Assembly (NCBI RefSeq): GCF_009870125.1
Contig: NC_046683.1
Span: forward strand, 56,001,869-56,065,868
Reading direction: 5' to 3'
DNA: 64,000 bases
From: Drosophila pseudoobscura
Taxonomy: Eukaryota > Arthropoda > Insecta > Diptera > Drosophilidae
Shown here: positions 35,084 through 47,000 of the stretch, piece after piece
How the letters are laid out: every line of letters starts with the position of its first letter
Position numbering within the stretch: position 1 is the first letter of the stretch
Translations under genes and position numbers: made by a program
Notes under the pieces: generated by a model
The model's database searches: none
What the model was told of the DNA's origin: nothing
Seen by the model: the letters and a program-made list of their open reading frames with translations, nothing else

Positions 35084-36828
35084 ATGAGTTTCCTGAGTAG
35101 AGTGAAAGAAAAACTGTGGAGGAACGGTCAAAACCGAAAGAAAATATTTCTAAGAAATACATCATTGGAGTTGTTAAAATACGTCATCGGTGATAGACAT
35201 TTATGGTGGATAAAGCTATACTTTATAATAATTTTTGCTTCGCTTATTTATGTGGCCGTAAACTTAGCGGTTCGCGTTTTTGTTAAATGGGAAGACACGC
35301 CAGTGATTATTGGAATTAGTTCAACTATGACTCCAATTAGTAAGATTCCATTCCCAGCAATAACGGTTTGTAATATGAATCAGGCAAAGAAATCGAAAGT
35401 AGAAGATTTAATACCGTAAGTAAACCCAATATTCATATCTATGTATATGAAAGAGGAATAATAAAAATCATTTCAGTGGATCGCTAGGATATTCCATGCT
35501 ACAGAAAACTTGTTATAAAGAGAATACTTATGGCAATTTTACAAAATCGAATCATCGTTATAAAAACGAAACGTTCCCCAACTTTATACTAAATGTTTCT
35601 GAGAGATGCGAAGATTTGATAGTGTCATGCATGTTTCATAAAAAAAAGTTACCATGCACTGATATCTTCAGAGAAATCTTTGTAGATGAGGGCTTGTGCT
35701 GTGTATTCAATTTGTTGCATCCATATTATTTATACAAATTCAGGTACGTTTTTGAAGCCCAGCGCAGAAAAGTTCGTGTGTAAAAAGTATTTTATTTGAA
35801 AGGCCAACATACATTCGGGACTACACCGCAACGAATAGGTTTGCAGACATTGCAGTGGATTGGAATCCTATATCTGGCTATCCACCGAAACTACCGTCCA
35901 GCTATTACCCGCGGCCAGGAGTTGGCGTTGGCATTGCTATGGGTTTACAAATAATACTCAATGGTCACGTGAATGATTATTTTTGTTCCTCTACAAATGG
36001 ACAAGGATTCAAAGTTGTGTATTTGAAGATTGTACCCATTAGCATGTTAATAATACAATTGTTTTAAGGTGTTATTGTATAACCCAATCGATCAACCACG
36101 TATGAAGGAATCTGGATTACCAGCAATGATCGGGCATCAGACAACATTTCGTATAATCGCGCGGAGCTTTGAAGCCCTGCCCAGCATTCGTAACATCCAT
36201 CGAACGAAACGACAATGTATTTTTAGCGATGAAGAAGAACTTTACTTTTATCGTTATTATACGCGACGCAACTGCGAATCTGAATGCGATGCGTTGTTCT
36301 TCCTTCGACTGTGTGATTGTATTCCATACTATCTGCCGTTGGTATTTTCTAACGCTACAGTTTGTGATGCGGCTCAGTTTGATTGCTGGAATAATGCGGA
36401 ATTACAGATCTTTGACAAGAAAAGATCTGAATGTAAAGATTTGTGCCTAACCAGTTGTCATGATCTTACGTTCTTTCCTGATGCTTTCACAACACCTTTT
36501 AGCCAAAAGGACCTGAAGGCCCAGAGTGATTATTTAAAGAATTTATCAAATGAATATATCCGAAAAAACTTGGCAGTAGTAAATTTCTACTTCACAGAAA
36601 ATTATTTTAGAAGCAATGTGAGGACTTCGTACACCGGACCAACTGAATACATGTGTAGGTTTCAAAAAAGATATCTTCTCATTTTTAAACTATAAAAATC
36701 GTATTATTCTCCTTTTAGCTTTAACTGGTGGTATCATGAGCCTTATGATTGGATTTAGCGTTATCTTTATCGCCGAAATTCTTTATGTTGTTGTTCTATT
36801 TTTCATATTATTATTTTTCAAACTTTAA
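35084..36828 (+). CDS. Pickpocket-family DEG/ENaC sodium channel subunit
   Basis: Five exons (35084-35415, 35477-35743, 35803-36013, 36069-36654, 36719-36828) join in phase to 501 residues. A cytosolic N terminus is followed by transmembrane segment 1 (about residues 44-70), then the post-TM1 signature IPFPAITVCN. A large cysteine-rich extracellular domain ends in CDCIPYYLP and CLTSCHDL-type motifs. Exon 5 supplies transmembrane segment 2 with GFSVIFIAEILY, the family GxSxxxE pore motif. Such channels are amiloride-sensitive sodium channels in fly sensory neurons, trachea or gut. I cannot say which of the roughly 30 paralogs this is. All junctions use GT-AG, though the exon 3 donor (AAA/GTTGTG) is weak. 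Nothing suggests a pseudogene. Confidence 0.9.
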
Positions 36829-37694
36829 TGTGACCAGTCAATAGCGACATAACTGCTGTGTTTTGTTTATAGCTTATGAAATTTTAGACTTTGCCAACTG
36901 GCTAGCTGCAAGAACAGAGAGAACCCTATGGGTAAAGCAATCAGTGAGAGCGATATATGCGAGGCTTTCCAGTTGAGCTGGGAGCAGCGCTGCGGGCAGA
37001 AAAGATCGATTGTTACACTTTTCATATCCAAGTTTTCTGGTTGGCTGGTGTGTTGGAAAACATCAGCTACAGCAACAGCTACAAGCACTAATTTTGTGAT
37101 ATTGCTATCTCTTTCTTCGCAGCAAAGCTTGCAAAGTCCAGTGTCATAAGACTAATTTAGTTCAACACGTTTATGAGATTAAAAGTAGGAAAACACAATT
37201 ATTAAAAAACCATTTGTACGAAAGACGTACGCGCCAGCTTGTTTCCCAAAAATAAAATTTTTAATCTGATTGTTGTTTGCAGAATACAAATATTTTATTA
37301 CCCAGCAGTACTGTAATCCTTAATTTTTATCGAGATTTGCCGAAATGCAATCATTGCTGCAGCAACATTTTTTGCAAATCATTTTTTACGATTTTCATTG
37401 GCCGAAAGCAAAAGTCGCGTTCCATGTTGCGGCAACATGCAAGCAACAATGCATACCCTGGGAAAGGATATTATAGAATTGAGAAAATGTTTGTCATCCC
37501 AGACTAGGTATCAGGATCGAGATAAATATACACAATATACTAATAATATACATGAATATGTCTAATACATATCAATTTGAGAAAAGGTCTTTATAAATTT
37601 CGTTATATCTTCATCCTATATTATCGTAATAGGGTAACAAAGGCCTATGCGCGCATCATGTCTAAAATACCAGCAAAATTGCGACTGTTTTTTT
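36829..37694. other. Intergenic after ppk
   Basis: No gene supported. A piece near 37380-37400 (ACGATTTTCATTGGCCGAAA) recurs near 42198-42220, so part is dispersed repeat. Short open frames around 36900-37150 show no recognisable motif. Confidence 0.45.
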
Positions 37695-38206
37695 TTTTGT
37701 TGAACTATTTTGTTTAAACCTTGTTTTAGTCAAAATAGAATAAAAGCAAGGTCTAAAATCTAACGAATTATGTAGAAAATTGATTCATCAATGGCCAAAA
37801 AGTATGTGGGCAAAACTAAGGGTTTAAGTTAAACAGAATTATTTAACGGAATCTCTAAATTGAGCAATATGAACGACTATCCTTTCGTTTTTTGTCTTGA
37901 CCTATTTCGCTAAAACCTTTTTTGTTTGACCTTTTTCGCTAAAAACCTTTTTTAGACAAAATCCAACTAAAGCAAGCGTTTAAAATAACCCAGTCAATTA
38001 GAAAATTGGTTCATTAATCGTATAAAAATATGTGGGCACGGCTGAGGGTGCTATCTAGCTAGTAAGATTCCACGGAAGATCTAAAACGACTAATACCTTG
38101 AATCCATCAGTATATTTACGGTATATTTTTTAAATCAGACGGTATGTTTCGGTATATTTCTGAGGGTCGGACGGTATATTTTAATGACAAGTCCGCGGTC
38201 ACACTG
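37695..38206 (+). repeat. Two-unit promoter-repeat copy upstream of Rpn10
   Basis: Two tandem body units (about 37735-37890 and 37965-38090), joined by a TTTCGCTAAAACCTTTTTTG-type linker that is itself repeated. They are followed by GGTATATTT blocks, CTGAGGGTCGGACGG and a perfect motif 1, CGGTCACACTG, at 38196-38206. The terminal motif lies 51 bp before the Rpn10 ATG, so this repeat must contain or be the Rpn10 promoter. Confidence 0.75.
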
Positions 38207-38257
38207 TAAGTATCACAATTACAGTTCAGTGGTGAAGTGACAAGCAAAAATACGAAA

Positions 38258-39576
38258 ATGGTTCTTGAAAGTACTATGATATGGTAAAATAATGTTTAAT
38301 CATTGATAAACCATATGCAGAAAGAAGACGGATTAACGAAACCAAACCCCTGTTTGTATTTTCAGCTTTGATAACAGCGATTACCAACGCAATGGTGACT
38401 ATTTTCCTACACGTCTGAACGTCCAAAAGGATGGAATCAATCTCGTTTGTCTCACTAAACTGAGATCCAATCCAGAGAATAATGTTGGACTAATGACGTT
38501 GTCGAAGTGAGTATTGCGTGGCCGATGGTTTGAAAAGCGCTCGTTATTGTTTCATTTATTAATTTAGTACCGTGGAAGTGCTGGCTACTCTGACAAGCGA
38601 CGTGGGGCGGATTTTGTCTAAAATGCATCTCATCCAACCAAAGGGTGAGATAAACCTTCTGACCGGGATCCGCATAGCCCATTTGGTGTTGAAGCATCGT
38701 CAAGGCAAAAACCATAAGATGCGTATTGTCGTCTTTGTTGGCTCTCCCATTTGTCACGAAGAAGGAGACCTTGTGAAGCAAGCTAAACGCCTGAAGAAAG
38801 AGAAGGTGAATGTTGACATTGTTAGCTTCGGCGATCATGGCAACAACAACGAGACGCTGACTGCTTTCATCAACGCATTGAACGGCAAAGACGGTACTGG
38901 ATCGCACTTGGTTAGTGTTCCTCGCGGATCGGCCCTGTCTGAAGCTCTGATGTCGTCGCCCATTATTCAGGGAGAAGATGGATTGGGTGGTGCCGGCTTG
39001 GGAGGAAACGTGTTCGAATTCGGAGTTGATCCCAACGAAGACCCGGAACTGGCTCTTGCTTTGCGTGTGTCAATGGAGGAGCAACGTCAACGTCAGGAAA
39101 GTGAGCAACGTCGTGCTAATGCTGATAGCACAGCACCAGCTGGTGTCGAAGCTACTGCTACCGCGGGGCAGCCCAAAGTTGAAAGCGGCGCAGGAAACGC
39201 CGAGGCGAATTCGGAGGAAGCTATGTTGCAACGGGCCTTGGCACTGTCCACTGAGACCCCTGAAGATAACTTGCCAGATTTTGCCAACATGACCGAAGAA
39301 GAACAGATCGCCTTTGCCATGCAAATGTCCATGCAAGATGCTCCAGATGATAGCGTTACCCAACAAGCAAAGCGCCCAAAAACTGATGAAACCAATGCTC
39401 CTATGGATGTGGACGAGGACTATTCGGAGGTAATTGGCGACCCGGCCTTCTTGCAGAGTGTGCTAGAGAATCTTCCTGGGGTAGATCCCCAATCCGAAGC
39501 AGTGCGCGATGCTGTTGGCTCACTGAACAAAGACAAGGACAAAAAAAATGAGGAAAAGGATAACCAAAAGAAATAA
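38258..39576 (+). CDS. Rpn10: 26S proteasome regulatory subunit Rpn10 (ubiquitin receptor)
   Basis: Three exons (38258-38283, 38366-38506, 38568-39576) join in phase to 391 residues, versus about 396 in melanogaster. The N-terminal half is a von Willebrand A domain ([20 protein letters not shown] onward) that holds Rpn10 between the proteasome base and lid. Three ubiquitin-interacting motifs follow: [16 protein letters not shown] (about residue 215), [14 protein letters not shown] and [20 protein letters not shown] nuclear-type basic patch and a lysine-rich tail end the protein. It binds polyubiquitin chains and hands substrates to the proteasome. The very short 26-nt first coding exon is as in the fly ortholog. 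The promoter lies in the adjoining repeat. Confidence 0.97.
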
Positions 39577-40199
39577 AACACACCATTTCATAAGCACAAT
39601 TAAATTTTATAAGTTTCTTTGCCCATTAAAAAAATCATTCGAAAGCTTGTTAAATTGAAAAAAGCGAAGTGAAAATATATTTACATACTTAAACACACAA
39701 TAAGTAGAAGAAGTTCCCATTGTGACTGCAAGTATTGGGTTTGCGGACCAAAAATCTGCTATTTCTGAATTACCTTCATCGATATAATATTATTGTCCAA
39801 TTGGTATAAGTTCCAATCCTGTGGCAATAGTTTAAAGCACTTTTGCGGAGAGCGCCTCCTTGTGTTGATGGTTGATATTTTAAAAGCAAATTAATTGCTT
39901 GATCAAATTAAATGTACAGACGATTAGACGACATTAAACAGTTTTTTGTTGCTCAGCACAAAAATAAAAACAAATACAAGACTTTCTATGCCAAATACTC
40001 TGATCCTTTGGTACTGATTTATTGGCAAAATAGTCGCTATGGTCATATTCATAGCCAAATTAAAAGTAAAGCCAATAGCCTAACAATTTAAGAATTATAG
40101 TAAATTAAAGTAAACTATTCATTAAAAAAGTTGTTACCTTAATAGCACTAGTGCCAAAGGAAACCAAATAGAAGAAAGTTTTGTAATTATGGCAAAGTC
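39577..40199. other. Rpn10 3' flank
   Basis: Likely 3' UTR followed by AT-rich DNA. A 59-codon ATG frame at 39912-40091 has no recognisable motif and is discussed among the findings. No other feature is seen. Confidence 0.45.
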
Positions 40200-40765
40200 T
40201 ACGGAAGTATTCTTTATCAGAGTATATAGTTAGAAAGACAGTGTTGAAGATGAAAATGAAAGTGATGCCTAGTCGGAGAGAACGGGACAGAGATACATAC
40301 GAGCAAGACTGATGGGGGGGGGGGGGGGGGGGGGGGCACTGGATTCAACCTCACCAGAGAGAAGTTGAGAAGGAGAAAACAAATTCCATGGCAAATCCTT
40401 CGGCTTTTAAAAGGTGCAGCCGACTTTCGCAAGGATGATTTCCACGGGGGTGGGGGGGCAAAGATAAGAAATTGTTTTTGTACAGACTCAAGCTTATCTT
40501 GCAATTTAAGGTAGTGCGGATAAGAGGAACATAAATTAGTTTTGTGGTTAGGAATCAGTGAATTCCTTAGACAATCTTTTGATAAACCCAAGAAATTCTT
40601 TGCAGATGTGGGAATTAAAGCATCAATTAGTTAAAAATATAATACACAAGTCGTTACAGACGTTTAAAGAAACCAATTTTATGAGGAACAAGTTTTATTA
40701 AACACCAATTAGTGAGAGCGTCAAGATCAGATTGAAGCATAGCTCGCAAACAACAGTCAACACTT
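40200..40765 (-). mobile_element. LINE (non-LTR retrotransposon) remnant
   Basis: Minus-strand frames contain fragments typical of the C-terminal part of a jockey/LOA-type reverse transcriptase: LQSDLDALTNWCLI just downstream of a DCC stretch (near 40750-40690), and DKLESVQKQFLIFA (near 40520-40470). These are separated by a stop and a frame change, so the copy is dead. A 23-bp poly-G tract sits inside it. The element's 5' part, 3' tail and target duplication are not evident. The exact clade cannot be fixed by eye. Confidence 0.65.
40314..40336 (+). repeat. Poly-G tract of 23 bp
   Basis: An uninterrupted run of 23 G, with a second G-rich stretch at 40446-40457. Such runs are rare in Drosophila and hard to sequence, so the length may not be exact. 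Confidence 0.9.
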
Positions 40766-41087
40766 TTTCCCTTTGCTGTCTAGTCACTGACAAAACAGAA
40801 AAAGACCACGCAGACACGGTGTTTCACTGAAAGTGTCAACCGTTATTTGCGAGGTCTGGATTAAAGAAATAGCGGCGACGGGTTCACTATAGGAAAAACA
40901 TAGCTTGACTTAATCAGCATACATTGCGATTCGGAAATAAGTTAAAACACTATTCTGACACATATCTGTAGAATATTAAAAATTCATGGTTAAATTCAAT
41001 CTATTTTCCTTTATTCATGTGGCATAGGAGCACCATTACTAAATTGATACTTTTCAAGGAAAGGAATCATAATATTAGATCATCGAA

Positions 41088-41372
41088 TTACTTTCCGGCC
41101 TTGTAATCACGAATGTGATATAGAACCCAGCCAGGAATAAACAGGGCCGCTGCGCACATGCCACCGCCTAGAATCACTTTCTCCTGCAAGGAAACATATA
41201 ATTTATATCGTATATTTTCTTTACCAGACATCTGGTTATGCAACCAAGTGCGAATACTTACAGCCTTTGAGATATGCTGTGTTGGTGGGCCGGAAACCAC
41301 GGATTGGCATCGGCTCTGCATGGCATTACGGATGGCCGGAACCAAAAGACGAGCAGCACTATTTTGGAACAT
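41088..41372 (-). CDS. COX8: Cytochrome c oxidase subunit 8-like
   Basis: Two exons (41372-41262, 41183-41088) join in phase to 68 residues. Reading through the intron also gives an open frame, so the splice is judged from the GTAAGT donor, the TTGCAG acceptor and family length. The N terminus (MFQNSAARLLVPAIRNAM) is an arginine-rich amphipathic mitochondrial presequence. The mature part EKVILGGGMCAAALFIPGWV then LYHIRDYK matches the single transmembrane helix and C-terminal motif of COX8. It is a small structural subunit of respiratory complex IV in the inner membrane. A DRE-like TATCGATA lies at about 41434-41441, about 65 bp upstream of the ATG. Confidence 0.85.
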   Translation of the reverse strand: MFQNSAARLLVPAIRNAMQSRCQSVVSGPPTQHISKAVSIRTWLHNQMSGKENIRYKLYVSLQEKVILGGGMCAAALFIPGWVLYHIRDYKAGK

Positions 41373-41629
41373 ATTTATTTATTATTTTGTTCAAAACCTC
41401 GGCCGAAAATCAATTTATGTTTCTAGTGTGAAGTATATCGATAAGAAATCGAACTTAGCCCACCTAACCCCCTCTATTTAAGCAGTTCAACGACTTGAGG
41501 TGAATGGCGGAAAATAATACTGATTGTAAATTCTTCTTGTAGCTCCTTGTCTTGCTATATTTCCTCTGAACTTAAAAAAACCCCGATATCTTTCACCTGA
41601 ACTGCGCTAAAATTATTAAATTTTCATTA
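41373..41629. promoter_or_regulatory. COX8 upstream region with DRE-like site
   Basis: Contains AGTGTGAAG (a poor motif 1 match on the minus strand) followed at once by TATATCGATAAG, which includes the DRE core TATCGATA near 41434. Both suit a housekeeping promoter for the minus-strand COX8 gene. Confidence 0.4.
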
Positions 41630-42075
41630 TTTTCGGTGGAATACTAAAATACTCCCTTGGTCTACAATGGGTTAATCGTTCTCCGTCGAGGATTGAAAAC
41701 TATATTCCTCCATTTTAATATTCGATTTAATATTTCTAGGACTTTCATAACTGAACACATAATTTTATCAAATTTATGAACCTATTTTCTACTTGACTGG
41801 TTTGTTTGAAATACCTGTTTTTATTGCATTCTTCGTAAAAAAAAGTTTTAGCGAAAATGGTCAAACAAAAAAAAACGAAAGAGGATCGTCGTTCCTATTG
41901 TTCAATTTTGATATTCCGTTGAATAATGCTGGCTTACTAAAACCCTGAGCCATGTACACATAGTTTTATTCTATTGATGAATACATTTTCTACAAGATTA
42001 ATGACTTTTAAGTACTCGCATGTATTGTATTTTGACTAAAATACGGTTTAAGCAAAAATGTTCAACAAAAAAGTT
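41630..42075 (-). repeat. Promoter-repeat family copy without promoter end
   Basis: Read on the minus strand this has two body units (TAGAAAATGTATTCATCAAT and TAGAAAATAGGTTCATAAAT blocks), the TTTCGCTAAAAC linker, and then a segment with CCATTGTAGACCAAGG shared with the Cdk12 copy at 15140-15240. The GGTATATTT/motif 1 end is absent; the copy stops about 250 bp before COX8. Confidence 0.6.
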
Positions 42076-42487
42076 GTCTAATCAATGTTGCTGGTATTTG
42101 AAGACATGTTGGTGGTTCGAAGTATTGCCATTTGTGTACACTATTTCGTAATTTTATATGACGCAACTTTTGAGACTCTAAGAATGCATTTTTGACAATT
42201 TTCATTGGCCGAAAGAAAAATTGAAAAAATCGCATTGCTCTTCTTATAAGCTCAATTATAAGCTCGTCGTGTAGTGCAGTGGAATAAGACCATTGTGAAT
42301 TAAATGAAGTGAGAATTATGTGGCTACACTACGACTTAAGCGAACAGAGTGGCAACGCCTGCACCAGCTGTTTTGGGTCCCATGTCTGTCATGTGATATT
42401 CATTGCTCGAGAAAATCTTTCGCGATCGGAGTTTTGTGCCTTTTTTATTATTTCCATTCCATTCGACTAAATAGCCTAGTCTTCAAA
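42076..42487 (+). promoter_or_regulatory. Upstream region of VhaM9.7
   Basis: Includes a short dispersed-repeat piece near 42198-42220 shared with 37380-37400. No TATA, DRE or motif 1 was recognised near the ATG. Confidence 0.3.
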
Positions 42488-42919
42488 ATGACTGTTCCTG
42501 ATTATGTGCCTCCAGTGGTTATCACCTGCATTTGGGGATTCATTGGCATCATCTGCCCCTTCTTTGCTCGTGGCCCAAACAAAGGGTAAGTCTTAACATA
42601 AACTAATTCAAACAAAGTAACCAACATATATGTTTTCAGAGTGACTCAATGCTGCCTTATGCTAACCGCAGTAACATGTTGGCTGTTGTAAGTATTTTTA
42701 GCCCTAGTATGCTCAAAGTAACGTTAACATACGCGTAATCCATCGATCTGCTAAATTTTAATGTTTTGCTACATCATTAATTGACATTGCAGTTGGCTGT
42801 GCTGTTACATGACGCAGCTGAACCCTCTGATTGGCCCCAAATTGAGCATGAATGAAATCATGATTATGGCCCGCGAATGGGGAAACGAGATCAAAGACAC
42901 AATGGATGTCACTGTGTAA
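42488..42919 (+). CDS. VhaM9.7-b: V-type proton ATPase subunit e (M9.7)
   Basis: Three exons (42488-42585, 42640-42687, 42793-42919) join in phase to 90 residues. The protein has two hydrophobic helices, the first starting PPVVITCIWGFIGIICPFF and the second in CWLFWLCCYM, followed by the family motif TQLNPLIGPKL. Subunit e is a small membrane subunit of the V0 sector of the vacuolar proton pump. The fly has several paralogs; I assign VhaM9.7-b from the neighbourhood, so the exact paralog is less certain than the family. The exon 2-3 join makes TTT from TT plus T and restores the conserved phenylalanine. Confidence 0.88.
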
Positions 42920-44090
42920 AATAATTATTTCACACATGTTTTGTTATTACATTTTCTGTTCTTGCATTCTTTATAATTAATTTCGTTCAAATCATACAAT
43001 AAAGGTATTATCACAGTATGCGAAAATTCCAAGGTCTTACATCTTATATCATTGAATACGACTTGCACTTTACCTGAACAAATTCTATACCTTTACAAAG
43101 GATATTTTGTTTGACCTAGAAGCCTGCAACCATGAAAAGGACGCATTTACGAACGCACACATTTAATACATGTACATGTTGTGACTACAGCCTGGTCCAT
43201 ATAACTTTTCATGGTCACGAGACCGCTTTTTTCCACTCTCAGTATAGAATTCCGCACTTGCATGATCGGATAACGAGATTTCACTTGTTTGCAAGTAGGA
43301 TTCACTATACTTTTCCAACTCTGTTAAATTATATCATAAGCAAAAAGTTCCACGGATCCTTTATGGTATAGTTTTCCGATTTTTGCGGTTGCAGCTTTTA
43401 GAGCGCATTTATTGCAATATTTCAGCCTTATTACAAGTTGTTTCTGGACCTTTGTATCCATCAAGCTCTGCTCGCCCTATCCCAACCAGTGCTTCGGGGC
43501 CCACGTCCCACGTATAGACCCGTCCTTCACCATCGTTTCGTTATCCCGACTCAGAGCCAAATATATAACTACTTGACCTACGACTTCTGTTGTAATGAAA
43601 TAAAACTACATATTCTGTAATAAGTTATTTATTTAGTAACTATGCAGTATAGTATGTATACATCAGTTTGAATAAATGACGACTAAAATGTATAATATTT
43701 TCTATATGCATTGCTAATATTATTACATTATCGAAATGTTTATTTACACTTGATTACTAATAAAATGTACAATTTTCTTAATTTATTTAAACAATAAAAA
43801 GGAAGAAACCAAAAGAACAAAAGAAGTGAAATCAAATTAAAAGTGGTACAGAAAGAAAGAAAATATGAAACAATGGCATATCAACTAAAAGCGTTTGACT
43901 AATATTTACAGACAATCCCATAAGATATACTTTTTACTTAATTTCTACCGCCAGGGCTAGGGCCAGGCCAGATCCACCTTCTCACACATACAAACACTCG
44001 TGCCAATTATATTGCCGAGAACATAGAAATGGCTGTTAGTCGTGATGGCTTGTCAAAGGCGAATGAATGAAGCAAAACATTTTAGCGCAG
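42920..44090. other. Convergent 3' flanks of VhaM9.7 and Wnk
   Basis: An AATAAA near 43002 probably ends VhaM9.7. The Wnk 3' UTR likely fills much of 43620-44090. The stretch 43120-43610 is less AT-rich than its surroundings but shows no convincing coding frame. Confidence 0.4.
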
Positions 44091-47000
44091 CTATGTGTTT
44101 GCAGAACTTGTGGATGTCGGATTTGCTGAGGGCGGAGGAGCAGGTGCTTTTAAATTAGTTGGAAGCTGTGCAGCAGGAGGTGCTGAAAAGTATGTCGTAG
44201 TAGCTGGAACGTTTGTGCTTAAAGCTGTAACCAATATAGAGGTAGAGTAGATCCATTGTCGGTTAAAATGTTGACACACACACACGTCATAAATAATTCT
44301 TACATTGGCGCAGAGATTTTTGAAATTTTTCGTATTCCACATAGTGTTTCAAACGCAGTTCGTCCTCTTCGATGAGCTGTCTCTGGCGCAACAGCAACAG
44401 CCGCTGATGTTGATTGGTGCCCAAGCGTGTGTTACACAATTGGTTGACCAATGAGTCCAAATTATGCTTTATATCCTGCAAGAAATGTAAATTAGTAACG
44501 TCTAAGTAAAATGCCGCACTACGTGGCTCTTACAGATTGTATATCGCTCGGCAATAAATGGGGATGCGTTGCAGCTAGAGAAACAGGCTCTTCGGTAACT
44601 GGAATACGGAACAAATAAATAACAGAATGTATCAAAATACAAATGAGGTTGGGGGCTTACGCTTACCTTCACCGGGCGATACATTAAAAAGAGGCTGCAT
44701 AACATGTTGCAACGGCTGCGAGGGTTGCTGTGATCCCATCAAATTCGCCTGCTGCAACAGATGATTGGGAACACCAGCATGAAAGCCTTGTTGTGTCGCT
44801 CCGCAATTAGCATTCTGCTGATTATACAAGCCTGCAACATTCTGTTGCGGCTGCTGCATATGAGTTTGCATTTGCAGCTGCTGCTGCTGCTGTTGCTGCT
44901 GTTGCTGTTGTGTTACCATCTGGTGCTGGGCTGACTGCATTGACTGCATGGCCGAAAGCTGTTGCTGCATTCCCGGAGACATGCCCACAACCTGAGACTG
45001 TAGGGCATGAAGCTGATTCTGCTGCATTTGGATGAACTGTTGCGGTGTATGATTTTGTTGCGTTGCAGGCAGCGAGAATTGTTGGGAACCCTGCTGTTGC
45101 AGTATCATTGGTTGCTGTTGTGTCATAATTGGTTGCTGATGCGCCACCGACTGCTGCTGAAGAGTGTTCATCATCTGAGGATGGACACTGGATGGTGTCT
45201 GTTGTGGCATATTAGGATGCACAAGTTGTTGCTGCTGCTGCTGTGGGGGATGACCTTGTGACTGAATGCCGGAGAGCGTCACTTGTGTGCCGTTTTGTGT
45301 CAAGACTTGTGGCACTACGTTCACGCCGCTGTTAACCATACTTTTCGCAGAAGGATGCATCTGCTGCTGTGGCTGCTGTTGGTAAATCAACTGAATTCCG
45401 TTAATGGCCAGCGGAACGTTTTGTATAGGCGAGCTAATAAGTTCTGTGGGTGTATTCACCATACTGCCGTTTTGCACAGAGCTATTTGTGGCATTATTTT
45501 GAAGCTGGCCCTGCCCACCAGGGCCCAAAGCCGACGACAAATCGATCTTTAGTTGATTCTGCAAACTTTCCTCAGCGGCAGCTAAAGTTTTCTGCTCTTG
45601 TACTCGACTGACACTAAACCGGGACACTTTACGGGAACTTGGGTGTGTTGCTACTGCCTCATCAGCAGCTGGCTTTGGTACCGCCGTCAATGTTGCAGTT
45701 TGTGGCTGCTGTGGCTGTAAATATTAATTCAAAGTGTCACAAAAGTATGAAGCCAATTATTATTCAACACTGTGCGGTCTCTCTTACCTCTTCTGCATTG
45801 TCCGTGTTCCGCAACGCTGCCAATTTCTTTTCTAGATCTGCTATAGAGTTTTGATTAAGCGATCCGTTGCTGGGATTTCTTTGCGGCACATCATTGCTGC
45901 TGCTTACACAAATGGACGTGTTGCACGCCTTGTCCAAACTTCCCTGCTTTGAGAGATGCTTCTCAACTGTCGTGCCGGCGACAATAATACCAGTATTGGA
46001 CGCTTCAGTTGGTGTGGGATCTGTACTAGTAGCGGGTCCTTCAATAATGGAGGAGGTATTTCCATGCAACTGAATATCGGATCCCATGCTGTTGTCCATG
46101 GAAGCACGTCGAGAATTGTATACAGAAGAGCCAGTAGCATTTTGACCAATTGAAGTTGTGGATCCACTAGCGCCCACAGGATTATTCGATTTGTTTATCT
46201 AATCAAAGAACAAGTTTAAAAAAGATATACAAATATTGGAGATATTCACTTACTAAATCTTGTGTCTGCTGCTGGCCTGTAGAGGCCGTTAAAGATGAAA
46301 TAGCTGGCGATGCCTGGTGTGCGGTACGGGTACTGATGGAAGCCACCACAGCGGAGGCAAAGGCGTGTGCATGCGTAATATTCTCCAGTTCGATCTTTAA
46401 TTGCTCTAATGTGTTGGCTGCTACGGTTCCTGCGCCAGTTCCTTGCGTTGTTGATAGCTGCCCAGCAGATTTATCCTTGGGCTTCTCCATTTGAACTGCT
46501 TTCTCTTGGTGACTGTTGTCCTCCGCAGGCCCTGTCATCGTTCTATTAGGCATATCAAACGTAATCTTGACACCGCTCAAGTCTCCAAGGCTCCTGGTGT
46601 GCTTCAGGTCCTCTTGGATGTTTAAGTGCCGATTCAATGGCAGGTTCAGGCTTCGTGGCGTTGAAGTCCCACCAGCCGACTCCAACAGCTTTTGCATTCG
46701 AGTTATGGCATGACCTCGTGCGGTAAGTTGGACACTCTGTGAGTTATCTTTGGCCAGTGCATCGCCCAGCGTATTCAGCATATCGTTACCCGTTGGCGTT
46801 ATGTTATTATCAGGCATGTAGTCAATCGATAGGGACGTGTATTCAGAAGCTGTGCTTGTTTTCCGTGACACCGAACCAGATCCGATGGTCACGTCATTGC
46901 TGCCATTGTGTGCATCCCGCGACGCCGTTGAAGAGGATGACATCGTTGAAGCTGTATTTGGTGGCGTCCCAATGTTCGTCGGATGCTCCACATTTGCCAG

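Noticed and set aside
40217-40591. Minus-strand 124-codon frame with a proline run
   Set aside because: It is a chance frame through LINE debris and the poly-G tract.
43120-43620. Less AT-rich stretch with two short open frames after VhaM9.7
   Set aside because: Frames lack splice partners and recognisable motifs; likely UTR or spacer.
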